Positions 17,458 to 26,182 of a stretch of 43,303 nt of DNA are shown piece by piece. Origin of the DNA: an uncultured Prevotella sp. GTDB lineage: Bacteria > Bacteroidota > Bacteroidia > Bacteroidales > Bacteroidaceae. The stretch lies in contig CAMVQS010000014.1 of NCBI GenBank assembly GCA_947169685.1, forward strand, positions 1 to 43,303, read 5' to 3'. Position 1 is the stretch's first letter, and the number at the start of each line of letters is the position of its first letter. The position numbers were made by a program, and so were the translations under genes. The notes beneath the pieces were generated by a model. It was not told where the DNA came from. It worked only from the letters and a program-made list of their open reading frames with translations, and searched no databases.

Positions 17458-17847
17458 CTACCAGTCGAAAACGTTGCGGAGAACCCACCAAAGAATGGTG
17501 GAAACAAGGAACAGGGAAACAAGTATATAGGTGGTGAGATCGGCCCACTTGCGAGAGAGCCACTTCTGCCAGCCATCCCATAAAAACAATAAGATGAACA
17601 GGGGGAAAATGGTAAGCAGATAGGCATTATAACGGAAGGCTGTTACGAAGTCGAAATGCAACAGGCTGTGTAGCATGCGTTGTGCTCCACAGCCTGGACA
17701 TTTATAGCCTGTCAACTCCAGGAACCGGCATTTAGGAAAGAGTCCTGATGCGGAGGGGTCGAACAGGTAATAGAGCGTTCCTCCCCCCACAAGAACCAAT
17801 ATAAATATCAGTATATATGTGCGTTTTGAAATACAATCAAAAGACAT
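17458..17847 (-). CDS. DUF2752 membrane protein
   Basis: This small inner-membrane protein of 129 residues has three hydrophobic segments. The DUF2752 hallmark CPGCGAQRM follows CRFLELTGYK, giving three cysteines in a short extracytoplasmic or interfacial loop. The function of the family is unknown. It often accompanies CD225/TM2-type small membrane proteins, as it does here. The ATG at 17847 shares one base with the TGA of the upstream GYF_2 gene (TGATG), so translation is coupled; a TTG one codon earlier is less likely. Confidence 0.85.
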   Translation of the reverse strand: MSFDCISKRTYILIFILVLVGGGTLYYLFDPSASGLFPKCRFLELTGYKCPGCGAQRMLHSLLHFDFVTAFRYNAYLLTIFPLFILLFLWDGWQKWLSRKWADLTTYILVSLFLVSTILWWVLRNVFDW

Positions 17848-18437
17848 CAATTCATACTGCGCAAAATATCATCCATGGCTCCCGTCAATCTCAAAATTGC
17901 GCTTATAACGATAGACAAGAATGTAACAACAGCAAAAATGATAGCACCAATCTTAACCCACTTACCTGCAGTCTCACTAGCTTCTTTTGCTGCGTTATAG
18001 TCTGTAGCTTCTAAAGTTTTCACCTTATTACCATTAATTATACCCAAGATACCAAAAGGTAAACCAACGATAGGAAAACACTGACAGCAGCAGCAGACAA
18101 CACTAAGAACTGTCAAAATGATTGACTCCGTTTTCCAATCCTTCAATGGTGGACGGAATTCATTACTGTCATTTGTATAGGAGGACTCAGATGATTGGTA
18201 TGAATATGACTCCTGTTCAGGCTGCGGTGTGTACTGCGGCTGAGGTGCATACTGTGGTTGCGGTGCTGCCTGTGGTGCAAACAGGGATTGCAGTTCACTA
18301 ACTTGACTTGCAGGTGTCCAGCTGGACATGCCTTCCGTCCATACGTTGGTCTCAGGGGTAATCCCCTTTGCAGCAAGCTGATCCAATGTAAAAGGTCCTG
18401 CCTGATGATTGTTTTCTACGATGTAGTACGTTGCCAT
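17847..18437 (-). CDS. GYF_2 domain-CD225 membrane protein, copy 2
   Basis: This 196-residue protein begins with a GYF_2 (DUF4339) domain: YYIVENNHQAGPFTLDQLAAKGITPETNVWTEGMSSW, a peptide-binding fold. A Pro/Gln-rich linker (QPQYAPQPQYTPQPE) leads to a CD225/dispanin-like C-terminus with two membrane helices separated by a short polar loop containing NKVKTLEATDYNAA. The first helix carries the cluster CCCCQC, possible lipidation or metal sites. It is paralogous to the gene just upstream. The role is unknown; GYF_2 may recruit proline-rich partners to the membrane. Confidence 0.85.
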   Translation of the reverse strand: MATYYIVENNHQAGPFTLDQLAAKGITPETNVWTEGMSSWTPASQVSELQSLFAPQAAPQPQYAPQPQYTPQPEQESYSYQSSESSYTNDSNEFRPPLKDWKTESIILTVLSVVCCCCQCFPIVGLPFGILGIINGNKVKTLEATDYNAAKEASETAGKWVKIGAIIFAVVTFLSIVISAILRLTGAMDDILRSMN

Positions 18438-18477
18438 AATTATAATAATGTATGAATGTTTTTTATATGTTTATAGT

Positions 18478-19014
18478 TCAATAGCCAGACATTGAAGCTG
18501 CAAATATCAGGAAGTAATACAGCAGCCAGCAGGTAATGCTGATGAGTCCGCCGATGATGAGCAGCGAGATAGACCAGTTGCCCCACTTGTTGGCATCGAT
18601 GCTGGCATTCATCGCGCCATGATAGTTGCCCGTCATATAGTCGGAGGAGACCCTGCCTGACGCTACCAGCGCCAAGATGGAGAATATCAGGGAGATGATG
18701 CCGAAGCAGTTACCACAGCAGAACATGCTGATAACGGTCAACACCAACGACCATACTGCCTTCGACTTATGGTTGTCGGGCATGGGGACGTAGTTTGACT
18801 GATAGCCACCACCATAGCCGTAGCCGCCGGAATAGCCCTGCGGCGGGGCGCTATTGATAAGGTGCTGCAACTCAGGAACCTGACCGGCAGGCATCCAGTT
18901 GGGCATGCCCTCAGTCCACACTTGCGTGTTGTCATCGAGTCCGCGCTGTGCCAACTGGTCATAGGAGAAGGGACCTGACTGCTGATTATTCTCGACAATA
19001 TAATATGAAGCCAT
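18478..19014 (-). CDS. GYF_2 domain-CD225 membrane protein, copy 1
   Basis: This 178-residue paralogue of the next gene has an N-terminal GYF_2 domain (YYIVENNQQSGPFSYDQLAQRGLDD, VWTEGMPNWMPAGQVPEL), a Gly/Tyr-rich linker and a CD225-like pair of membrane helices with the CCGNCF cluster. I chose the ATG at 19014 because the homologous domain starts there and because the -7 promoter box (19042-19049) overlaps the longer in-frame start at 19044, which would therefore not be transcribed. It is the first gene of the operon. Tandem duplication of the GYF_2-CD225 architecture is clear from the sequence. Confidence 0.85.
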   Translation of the reverse strand: MASYYIVENNQQSGPFSYDQLAQRGLDDNTQVWTEGMPNWMPAGQVPELQHLINSAPPQGYSGGYGYGGGYQSNYVPMPDNHKSKAVWSLVLTVISMFCCGNCFGIISLIFSILALVASGRVSSDYMTGNYHGAMNASIDANKWGNWSISLLIIGGLISITCWLLYYFLIFAASMSGY

Positions 19015-19041
19015 CTCTATAATAGTTTTAGTTTCAGTTGA

Positions 19042-19073
19042 CAAAAGTAAACAATAATTTGCAGTTGACCAAA
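19042..19073 (-). promoter_or_regulatory. Promoter of the GYF_2/DUF2752 operon
   Basis: On the minus strand TTTG (19070-19073), 20 bases, TACTTTTG (19042-19049). The spacing and both boxes match the Bacteroidota consensus. It supports the start at 19014. Confidence 0.75.
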
Positions 19074-19112
19074 CAATCTGCCAATTATTTGCAAGAAAAG
19101 AGGTATTTTTTG

Positions 19113-19952
19113 TTATTTCGTACAGAATTGCTCACCCAAACGGAATCCTTCTTCATAGAGTGCCTCGAGTTTTTTGACATCCTTCTCGATGCGTCCAACT
19201 TCCATGGGCTTCTGGGGACGAATGACGGTAATGCGACCCTCGTCCTCCATGCGTTCCACCAATTCGAGCTGAGCATTATAAACGGCTACCCGATGACTCA
19301 GAGCAACACGCAGACGGGGATAGTTGCGATAAATATAACGTGGTATCTTCAAGTCGCGACTTGTATTGCGGAAGCCTCGGTTACGCGTCATGATGACCAC
19401 ATTGTGCTCATGCCCCATGCTAATGGCCCGTTCCACAGGCACGCTGTCGATGATGCCTCCGTCGAGATAGGGCTGGCCGTCAACCTCAACAATCTTGCTG
19501 ACGTAGGGCAGACTGCTTGATGCCCGACAGATATCAATGAGGCGCTGACGGTCGCCATCGCGCTCGCTGAGATATTCCGAACGGCCTGTATGACAGTTAG
19601 TTACCACCATCTCAAACAATGCAGGATTACGAAAACAAGTATCGTAATCGAAAGGTATCAGCTCGTTGGGAAAGCGGTCGTAGAGCAGCTTAGGGTCGAA
19701 GATGCAACCCTGAGTGACCAGATGGCGCAGACCAATATAGTCATACTTGGCCAGCATGTCGATATTTGAGATACGAGCACGTCGCGGCTGACGACTCATA
19801 TACGACAGTCCGTTACATGCTCCAGCCGATACTGCCACGATGTAACGAAAATATAGATCGTGCTTCATGAAGGCATCCAACACCCCGCTGGTAAACACGC
19901 CTCGCATGCCTCCACCTTCCAAAACTAACCCTGTATTTCTATTAATCTGCAT
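19113..19952 (-). CDS. Patatin-like phospholipase
   Basis: This serine lipid acyl hydrolase has 279 residues. The oxyanion motif is GGGMRG (13-18), the nucleophile Ser42 sits in AVSAGA, and the catalytic Asp lies in YLDGGI near residue 167, giving the Ser-Asp dyad of patatins. The usual GxSxG is AxSxG here. No signal peptide is seen, so it is probably cytoplasmic like the RssA/YjjU-type bacterial patatins that release fatty acids from phospholipids. It is transcribed divergently from pepP out of a shared palindromic promoter region. Confidence 0.9.
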   Translation of the reverse strand: MQINRNTGLVLEGGGMRGVFTSGVLDAFMKHDLYFRYIVAVSAGACNGLSYMSRQPRRARISNIDMLAKYDYIGLRHLVTQGCIFDPKLLYDRFPNELIPFDYDTCFRNPALFEMVVTNCHTGRSEYLSERDGDRQRLIDICRASSSLPYVSKIVEVDGQPYLDGGIIDSVPVERAISMGHEHNVVIMTRNRGFRNTSRDLKIPRYIYRNYPRLRVALSHRVAVYNAQLELVERMEDEGRITVIRPQKPMEVGRIEKDVKKLEALYEEGFRLGEQFCTK

Positions 19953-19970
19953 CTATTTTCTAAAATAATG

Positions 19971-20014
19971 TTGCAAAGATACATCTTTTTCATAAATAAA
20001 TTGTATCTTTGCAA
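19971..20014. promoter_or_regulatory. Back-to-back palindromic promoters (patatin / pepP)
   Basis: TTGCAAAGATACA (19971-19983) and TGTATCTTTGCAA (20002-20014) are a perfect 13-bp inverted repeat. Each arm contains a TATCTTTG -7 box, one firing left (19974-19981) for the patatin gene and one right (20004-20011) for pepP. Neither has a clear -33 box at the usual spacing. Confidence 0.65.
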
Positions 20015-20049
20015 AATAATTGACTACGAAACATCATAATTTTTGACGA

Positions 20050-21423
20050 ATGTTTAGCAAAGAGACATATATCAGACGCCGTAACGAGCTAAAAAAGCTT
20101 GTCAACAGCGGCATTATCATATTGTTCGGAAACAACGAGGCACCCTATAACTATCCAGCTAACTGTTACGCACCGATGCGACAAGACTCATCGTTCCTGT
20201 ACTACTTCGGCCAGCATCGCGACGGACTGGTGGGTGTCATTGATATTGACAATGACGAAGAGTGGCTCTTTGGCGACGATATTGATGTGGAAGACATCGT
20301 ATGGATGGGATTCACACCTACCGTTAGCGACTTGGCAGCCGAAGTAGGCATTACCAAGACTGCACCGATGAAATCTCTCTCCTCTCTTCTCTCTCCTCTC
20401 TCCTCTGAAACCATCCACTTCCTTCCGCCATACCGTTTCGACACGAAGATACAGATAATGGATCTGTTAGGCATACATCCGTCGAAACAAAAGGAATCAG
20501 CATCACTCACTCTGATACAGGCTGTTGTAAAGATGCGTTCAACCAAAGAACCTCAGGAAATCGAAGCTATTGAACGGGCTTGCGAGGTGGGTTACCAGAT
20601 GCATACCACCGCCCAGCGACTGATACGTCCAGGTGTCACCGAGCGTTTTATCGGCGGACAGGTGGACGGCATTGCACGCTCGCTGGCACAGGGTACGAGC
20701 TTCGCCACCATCTTCACTCAGCATGGTGAGATTATGCACGGATGCCCCAGCGATGCCAAACTGGAAGAAGGCCGTCTGGCACTCTGTGATGCAGGTTGTG
20801 AACTGGACGACTATTGTTCTGACCATACGCGAACGATGCCCGTCAGCGGCAAGTTTACGCAGCGTCAGGAAGAGATATACCGCATAGTAGAAGAGTGTCA
20901 CGACTACGTGCTCGACGTGGCCAAGCCAGGTGTAAGATACATGGACGTGCACTTCGCCGTCTGCCGACTAATGACTGAGCGTCTGAAGGAACTCGGACTC
21001 ATGAAGGGTGACACTGACGAGGCAGTCAAGGCCGGTGCCCATGCCATGTTCCTGCCTCACGGACTGGGGCACATGATGGGCATGGACGTGCACGACATGG
21101 AAGGACTCGGACAGATTTATGTTGGTTTCGACGAAGAGACACGTCCGAACCTCGAGCAGTTTGGTACCAACTGTCTGCGCATGGGACGTAAGCTACAAGA
21201 AGGCTTTGTCGTTACTGACGAGCCCGGCATATATTTCATTCCTGCCCTCATCGACGAGTGGCGGGCCAAGGGACATTGCAAGGAGTTCCTCAACTACGAG
21301 AAGTTGGAGACCTACAAGGACTTCGGTGGAATCCGCATTGAGGACGACCTGCTCATCACCAAGGACGGCTGCCGTTTCCTCGGCGAGAGCCGCATCCCTT
21401 ACCATACCAATGATATACAATAA
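20050..21423 (+). CDS. pepP: Xaa-Pro aminopeptidase (M24B)
   Basis: This dinuclear-metal aminopeptidase removes an N-terminal residue preceding proline. It has 457 residues in two domains: an N-terminal aminopeptidase P domain (about 1-150) and a pita-bread catalytic domain. Metal ligands are visible in CDAGCELDDYCSDHTRT (two Asp), HGLGHMMG (His), TDEPGIYF (Glu) and GIRIEDD (Glu). Residues around 108-117 (SLSSLLSPLSS) are encoded by a CT-only repeat tract (20371-20406) that looks like an in-frame insertion in a loop of the N-terminal domain. It heads a cluster with a second peptidase 20 bases downstream. Confidence 0.94.
   Translation: MFSKETYIRRRNELKKLVNSGIIILFGNNEAPYNYPANCYAPMRQDSSFLYYFGQHRDGLVGVIDIDNDEEWLFGDDIDVEDIVWMGFTPTVSDLAAEVGITKTAPMKSLSSLLSPLSSETIHFLPPYRFDTKIQIMDLLGIHPSKQKESASLTLIQAVVKMRSTKEPQEIEAIERACEVGYQMHTTAQRLIRPGVTERFIGGQVDGIARSLAQGTSFATIFTQHGEIMHGCPSDAKLEEGRLALCDAGCELDDYCSDHTRTMPVSGKFTQRQEEIYRIVEECHDYVLDVAKPGVRYMDVHFAVCRLMTERLKELGLMKGDTDEAVKAGAHAMFLPHGLGHMMGMDVHDMEGLGQIYVGFDEETRPNLEQFGTNCLRMGRKLQEGFVVTDEPGIYFIPALIDEWRAKGHCKEFLNYEKLETYKDFGGIRIEDDLLITKDGCRFLGESRIPYHTNDIQ
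20371..20406 (+). repeat. CT-only low-complexity tract inside pepP
   Basis: About 36 bases consist almost only of C and T in CTCTC/CTCTT units, encoding Ser/Leu/Pro. The flanking protein is ordinary M24B sequence, so the tract looks like a repeat that entered the gene in frame. Confidence 0.6.
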
Positions 21424-21443
21424 CAAAAAAAATAAAAACAAAA

Positions 21444-22643
21444 ATGAAGAAACTGTTAACAATCGCGCTTCTTGCACTTATTGCTACAGGTGCCAGCGCA
21501 CAAGAAGAGACAAAGGAAAAGGACAACAAGCCCGTGTTCACAACCATCAAGGAGCTACCCATTACGAGCATCAAGGACCAGAACCGCTCCGGCACGTGTT
21601 GGGACTACTCTACCCTCTCCTACTTTGAGTCGGAGATTCTGAAGAAGACCGGCAAGACCTATAACCTCTGCGAATCGTTCGTGGCCAACAAGACGTACAT
21701 GGACCGTGCCATTCAGGTGGTTCGTCTGCATGGCGACTGCCAGTTTGCACAGGGCGGTTCTGCTTACGACGTGCTCTACGTGCTGCAGAACTATGGTATC
21801 TGTCCTATCGATGCAATGCCTTTCCCAGGTTCATTGCAGGGTGACTCGCTTTTCAACTTCAACGAGTTCTTCTCGCTGCTTGAGCCGTATGTGAACGCTA
21901 TTGCCAGAAACAAGGCCAGCAAGATTTCCCAGCAGTGGAAGGTTGGTATGCAGGGTATCTTGGACGCCTATCTTGGCAAGTGCCCAGAGAGCTTCACCTA
22001 CGAGGGCAAGACCTACACGCCGAAGACCTTCGCACAAAGCCTTGGTCTCGACTGGAATGACTATGTAAGCATTACCAGCTATACCCATCATCCGTTCTAC
22101 ACTGCCTTCCCTGTGGAGGTACAGGACAACTGGCGCAATCCGCTGAGCTACAACCTTCCGATGGACGAGATGATGCGCATCATCGACAATGCCATTGCCG
22201 AGGGCTATACCGTAGCTTGGGGCGGTGACGTCAGCGAAGACGGCTTTACCCGTCAGGGACTGGCTTATGCCATTGACACCAAAGCAGCAGAAAGCCTGCA
22301 GGGTAGCGATATGGCACGCTGGCTGAAGCTGTCGCCCTCAAAGCGTCGTGACATTCTGACTGAACTGGGTTGCACTGTTCCTGAAATCACTCCGACACAG
22401 GAGCGCCGTCAGGAGCGTTATGACAACTGGGAACTGACTGACGACCATGGAATGCTTATCTACGGCATTGCCAAGGACCAGAACGGCAAGGAATACTACA
22501 TGGTAAAGAACTCATGGGGTGAGTCTGGTGACTACAAGGGTATCTGGTACATGACCAAGGCCTTCATCGCCGACAACACCATGGACTTCCTGGTAAACAA
22601 GAACGCTATCCCCAAGGATATCCGCAAGAAGCTCGGTTTGTAG
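21444..22643 (+). CDS. Secreted C1-type aminopeptidase (bleomycin hydrolase-like)
   Basis: This papain-fold cysteine peptidase of the C1B (PepC/bleomycin hydrolase) group has 399 residues. A signal peptide (MKKLLTIALLALIATGASAQ) sends it to the periplasm, unlike cytoplasmic PepC. The catalytic Cys52 sits in NRSGTCWDYS, the His in TDDHGMLIYG, and the Asn in VKNSWGE, so the triad is complete. It is probably involved in peptide degradation together with the aminopeptidase P encoded 20 bases upstream. Confidence 0.9.
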   Translation: MKKLLTIALLALIATGASAQEETKEKDNKPVFTTIKELPITSIKDQNRSGTCWDYSTLSYFESEILKKTGKTYNLCESFVANKTYMDRAIQVVRLHGDCQFAQGGSAYDVLYVLQNYGICPIDAMPFPGSLQGDSLFNFNEFFSLLEPYVNAIARNKASKISQQWKVGMQGILDAYLGKCPESFTYEGKTYTPKTFAQSLGLDWNDYVSITSYTHHPFYTAFPVEVQDNWRNPLSYNLPMDEMMRIIDNAIAEGYTVAWGGDVSEDGFTRQGLAYAIDTKAAESLQGSDMARWLKLSPSKRRDILTELGCTVPEITPTQERRQERYDNWELTDDHGMLIYGIAKDQNGKEYYMVKNSWGESGDYKGIWYMTKAFIADNTMDFLVNKNAIPKDIRKKLGL

Positions 22644-22678
22644 TTTTGTTGTAGTAGTAATCCCAATCATTAATAAAA

Positions 22679-24406
22679 ATGAATTTCAAATGGAATTACG
22701 AACCACCTACATCCGAAAGAAAACAAGCGGCTAAGGAGCTGGCAGAGAAGATCGGCATGAGTCCGATACTTGCCGACCTGCTCATCCAACGCGGCATCAA
22801 GACGGAATCGGCGGCAAAGCGATTCTTCCGACCAATGCTCAACGAGCTCATTGACCCGTTCCTGATGAACGATATGGACGTGGCCGTTGACCGACTGAAT
22901 GACGCGATGGGACGCAAGGAGCGCATCATGGTCTATGGCGACTACGACGTAGATGGATGTACGGCGGTTGCATTAGTATATAAGTTCCTGCAGCAGTTCT
23001 ATTCCAATATTGAGTACTACATTCCCAGCCGATATGAGGAGGGGTATGGAGTAAGTATAAAGGGAATAGACTATGCAGCAGAACATGGTGTGAAACTCAT
23101 CATTGTGCTCGACTGTGGTATCAAGGCAATCGATGAGATAGCGTATGCGAAGGAGCGTGGGGTCGATTTCATTATCTGCGACCACCATGTGCCTGACGAG
23201 GTGATGCCTCCTGCAGTGGCTATTCTTAACCCCAAGCGCGAGGACTCTACTTATCCCTTCAAGCACTTGTGCGGTTGTGGCGTGGGCTTCAAGTTCATGC
23301 AGGCCTTTGCCAAGAACAACGGCATACCATTCTCACGACTAATCCCCCTACTCGACTTCTGTGCCGTCTCGATAGCAGCAGACATCGTGCCGGTAGTCGG
23401 CGAGAACCGTACGCTGGCGTTTCATGGTCTGAAACAGCTGAACCAGAATCCAAGCATCGGCCTGAAGGCGATCATTGAGATTTGCGGGCTGACGGGACGT
23501 GAACTCACCATGAGCGATATCGTTTTCAAGATTGGCCCGCGCATCAATGCCAGCGGACGTATGCAGAACGGTATGGAAGCTGTTGACCTGCTTGTAGAGA
23601 AGGACTTTTCGAAGGCTTTGGCCGAAGCGAACCACGTCAACGAATACAACGACCAACGTCGTGACATTGACAAACAGATGACTGAGGAGGCCAATGAGAT
23701 TGTGGCCCGTCTGGAGAGTCAGCAGCACATGCAAAGTATCGTGCTCTACGATGAGAACTGGAAGAAAGGTGTCGTTGGTATCGTGGCATCCCGTCTTACG
23801 GAAATGTACTTCCGTCCGACCGTTGTACTGACCATCATTGACGGTCTGGCAACAGGCTCTGCACGCAGTGTGGCAGGTTTCGACATCTACGACGCCATCA
23901 AGTCGTGTCGCGATCTGCTGGAGAACTTCGGAGGCCACACATATGCCGTTGGCTTATCGCTGAAACAGGAGAACATCCCAGAGTTCCGACGCCGTTTCCA
24001 GGAATATGTCAACAGCCACATCCTGCCCGAGCAGACGCAGGCTCTGCTCGACATTGAGGAGGAGGTGGATTTCCGCGACATCAACAAGAAGCTGCTCAAC
24101 GACCTGAAGAAACTGGCGCCTCATGGTCCCAGCAACCCCAAGCCGCTCTTCTGCACCCGCAACGTCTATGACTACGGAACGTCGAAGGTGGTCGGTCGCA
24201 ATCAGGAACATATCAAGCTTGAGCTGGTTGACTCCCGCTCGTCGAATGTCATGAACGGTATCGCCTTCGGACAGAGTGCCGCAGCACGCTACATCAAGTC
24301 CAAGCGTTCGTTCGACATTGTCTATACCATTGAGGAGAATACCTATAAGCGCGGAGACATTCAGTTGCAGATTGAAGACATCATGCCTTCGGAAATTGAC
24401 AATTGA
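22679..24406 (+). CDS. recJ: Single-stranded-DNA-specific exonuclease RecJ
   Basis: RecJ degrades single-stranded DNA 5' to 3' in recombination and mismatch repair. The protein has 575 residues. DHH-family motifs are YGDYDVDG (86-93), VLDCGI (144-149), DHHVP (168-172) and GPRINASGRM near 295. A DHHA1 domain with GGHTYAVGLSL follows, and the C-terminal OB-like domain reaches the end. It stands 35 bases after the peptidase gene and only 3 bases before the apparent recQ start. RecJ and RecQ act together in the RecF pathway, which fits this pairing. Confidence 0.95.
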   Translation: MNFKWNYEPPTSERKQAAKELAEKIGMSPILADLLIQRGIKTESAAKRFFRPMLNELIDPFLMNDMDVAVDRLNDAMGRKERIMVYGDYDVDGCTAVALVYKFLQQFYSNIEYYIPSRYEEGYGVSIKGIDYAAEHGVKLIIVLDCGIKAIDEIAYAKERGVDFIICDHHVPDEVMPPAVAILNPKREDSTYPFKHLCGCGVGFKFMQAFAKNNGIPFSRLIPLLDFCAVSIAADIVPVVGENRTLAFHGLKQLNQNPSIGLKAIIEICGLTGRELTMSDIVFKIGPRINASGRMQNGMEAVDLLVEKDFSKALAEANHVNEYNDQRRDIDKQMTEEANEIVARLESQQHMQSIVLYDENWKKGVVGIVASRLTEMYFRPTVVLTIIDGLATGSARSVAGFDIYDAIKSCRDLLENFGGHTYAVGLSLKQENIPEFRRRFQEYVNSHILPEQTQALLDIEEEVDFRDINKKLLNDLKKLAPHGPSNPKPLFCTRNVYDYGTSKVVGRNQEHIKLELVDSRSSNVMNGIAFGQSAAARYIKSKRSFDIVYTIEENTYKRGDIQLQIEDIMPSEIDN

Positions 24407-24430
24407 CAATTGAGAATTGAGAATTACAAA
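24396..24430. repeat. AATTGACAATTGAGAATTGAG filler phrase at the recJ-recQ junction
   Basis: Tandem 8-base units of the type AATTGACA/AATTGAGA run across the recJ stop (24404-24406) and the apparent recQ TTG start (24410). Related phrases precede susD, the DUF4960 gene and the GH32 gene. Confidence 0.65.
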
Positions 24431-26182
24431 TTAATTCTGAAGAAGTATTGGGGCTATGATGATTTCCGAGGCATCCAGCAGGAAATCATCGAGTCCATCG
24501 GTAGCGGTCACGACACCCTGGGTCTGATGCCTACGGGTGGTGGTAAGTCCATCACCTTTCAGGTGCCGGCACTCGCCATGGAGGGAGTATGCATTGTCAT
24601 CACCCCGCTCATTGCCCTGATGAAGGACCAGGTGCACCATCTGCGCATGAAGGGCATCATTGCTGCCGCCATCTACTCTGGCATGTCGCGCGATGACACC
24701 GTCCGCATTCTTGAGAACTGCATCCTTGGACGAACAAAACTGCTCTACGTCTCGCCAGAACGGTTGGAGAGCGACCTCTTCCTGACCAAGCTACGCCACA
24801 TGAAGGTAAGCTTCATCACCGTCGATGAAGCACATTGCATCAGTCAGTGGGGCTATGACTTCCGCCCCAGTTATCTCAGCATTGCCAATATCCGAGACAT
24901 TCAGCCCGTACCCGTCCTTGCACTTACGGCGACAGCTACACCACGTGTCGTAGAGGATATCTGTGAGCGGTTGGGAGGAGGCTTCCACGTCTTCCGCATG
25001 TCCTTCGAACGCAAGAACCTCAGCTACATCGTTCGCAAAACCGAAGATAAGCTGGGAGAACTGCTGCGCATTCTTCAGTCAGCAAAGGGCAGCGTCATCA
25101 TCTATGTACGCAGCCGTAAGCGTGCCAAGGAGATTTCCGACTTCCTCAACAGAGCCCCCCTTTTGTCCCCCGAGGGGGACACAAATGTCCGACAGCAGAG
25201 TAATGAAGCCCCCCCGAGGGCCGTAGGGGGGGCGTCCACCTACTACCACGCAGGACTGGACCACGCTACACGCGACCTGCGACAGCAGATGTGGCAGAAG
25301 GACGAGCTACGCATTATCGTGGCCACCAATGCCTTCGGCATGGGTATCGACAAACCTGACGTGCGCCTCGTTATCCATTTCGACGCTCCCGACTCCATCG
25401 AAGCATACTTCCAGGAGGCAGGACGCGCAGGACGTGACGGTCAGGAAGCCGCCGCCATCATGCTCTGCAACGGCAGCGATGACCGCAAGCTGCTCAAGCG
25501 TGTTGACGACACGTTTCCTGAGCGTGAATATATTAAAGATGTATATGAGGATTTGGCCTACTATCTGCAGGTGGCAACAGGGACAGGACAGGGACGCCTG
25601 TTCGAATTCAGCCTTGACGAGTTCTGCATGCGCTTCCGCCACTTCCCCGTCCGTGCCCACTCCGCTCTCATGATTCTCACACGTGCCGGTTACATCGATT
25701 ATATGGATGAGCAGGACTCAGCAGCACGCGTGCATTTCCTGACTGGTCGCGACGAACTGTATAGGCTGGAAGGCAACTCACCAGAAGAAGACCGTATCAT
25801 CGTCTCGCTACTCCGACTCTATGGCGGGCTCTTTGCCGATTACGGCTACATCGACGAGAGTCTGGTGGCTCGCGAGGCTGGCCTGACACCCATTCAGGCG
25901 TACAACGTCTTAAAACTGCTCTCTCAGAAACGCATCATCAGTTTCATTCCTCGCAAGCGCACACCTTACGTCCGTTATATGCAACGGCGCGAGGAACGCG
26001 ACCAAATAGTCATTCCACGCGCCGTCTATGAGGACCGTCGTGCGCTCTACCAGGAACGCATCGAGGCTATGTTACGGTATATGAATACTGACAACCAATG
26101 CCGCTCCCGCCAGCTGCTTCGCTACTTCGGCGAAACCGACTCTGAGGACTGCGGACATTGCGATGTCTGTCATTCAAAGTAG
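24410..26182 (+). CDS. recQ: ATP-dependent DNA helicase RecQ (short Bacteroidota type)
   Basis: This is a 3'-5' DNA helicase of 590 residues. Walker A is GGGKS (43-47), DEAH is at 139-142 in VDEAHCISQWGYDFRP, motif III is LTATAT, and motif VI is QEAGRAGRDGQ. The zinc-binding cysteines (CRSRQLLRYFG, then DCGHCDVC) lie at the very C-terminus after a separate winged-helix-like region, and there is no HRDC domain. No ATG occurs before residue 40, so the start is probably TTG at 24410, inside a repeat phrase. Residues about 249-275 are encoded by a GC-rich palindromic element inserted in frame between DFLNR and STYYHAG. Confidence 0.93.
   Translation: MRIENYKLILKKYWGYDDFRGIQQEIIESIGSGHDTLGLMPTGGGKSITFQVPALAMEGVCIVITPLIALMKDQVHHLRMKGIIAAAIYSGMSRDDTVRILENCILGRTKLLYVSPERLESDLFLTKLRHMKVSFITVDEAHCISQWGYDFRPSYLSIANIRDIQPVPVLALTATATPRVVEDICERLGGGFHVFRMSFERKNLSYIVRKTEDKLGELLRILQSAKGSVIIYVRSRKRAKEISDFLNRAPLLSPEGDTNVRQQSNEAPPRAVGGASTYYHAGLDHATRDLRQQMWQKDELRIIVATNAFGMGIDKPDVRLVIHFDAPDSIEAYFQEAGRAGRDGQEAAAIMLCNGSDDRKLLKRVDDTFPEREYIKDVYEDLAYYLQVATGTGQGRLFEFSLDEFCMRFRHFPVRAHSALMILTRAGYIDYMDEQDSAARVHFLTGRDELYRLEGNSPEEDRIIVSLLRLYGGLFADYGYIDESLVAREAGLTPIQAYNVLKLLSQKRIISFIPRKRTPYVRYMQRREERDQIVIPRAVYEDRRALYQERIEAMLRYMNTDNQCRSRQLLRYFGETDSEDCGHCDVCHSK
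25153..25236 (+). repeat. GC-rich palindromic element in frame inside recQ
   Basis: The element starts at AGCCCCCC, contains the perfect palindrome GTCCCCCGAGGGGGAC (25165-25180) and then a second hairpin, GCCCCCCC (25208-25215) with GGGGGGGC (25226-25233). It adds about 26-28 residues (including SPEGDTNV) to RecQ without breaking the frame. Twenty-four consecutive bases from 25165 are identical to 32205-32228 in the PUL regulator. Confidence 0.85.
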
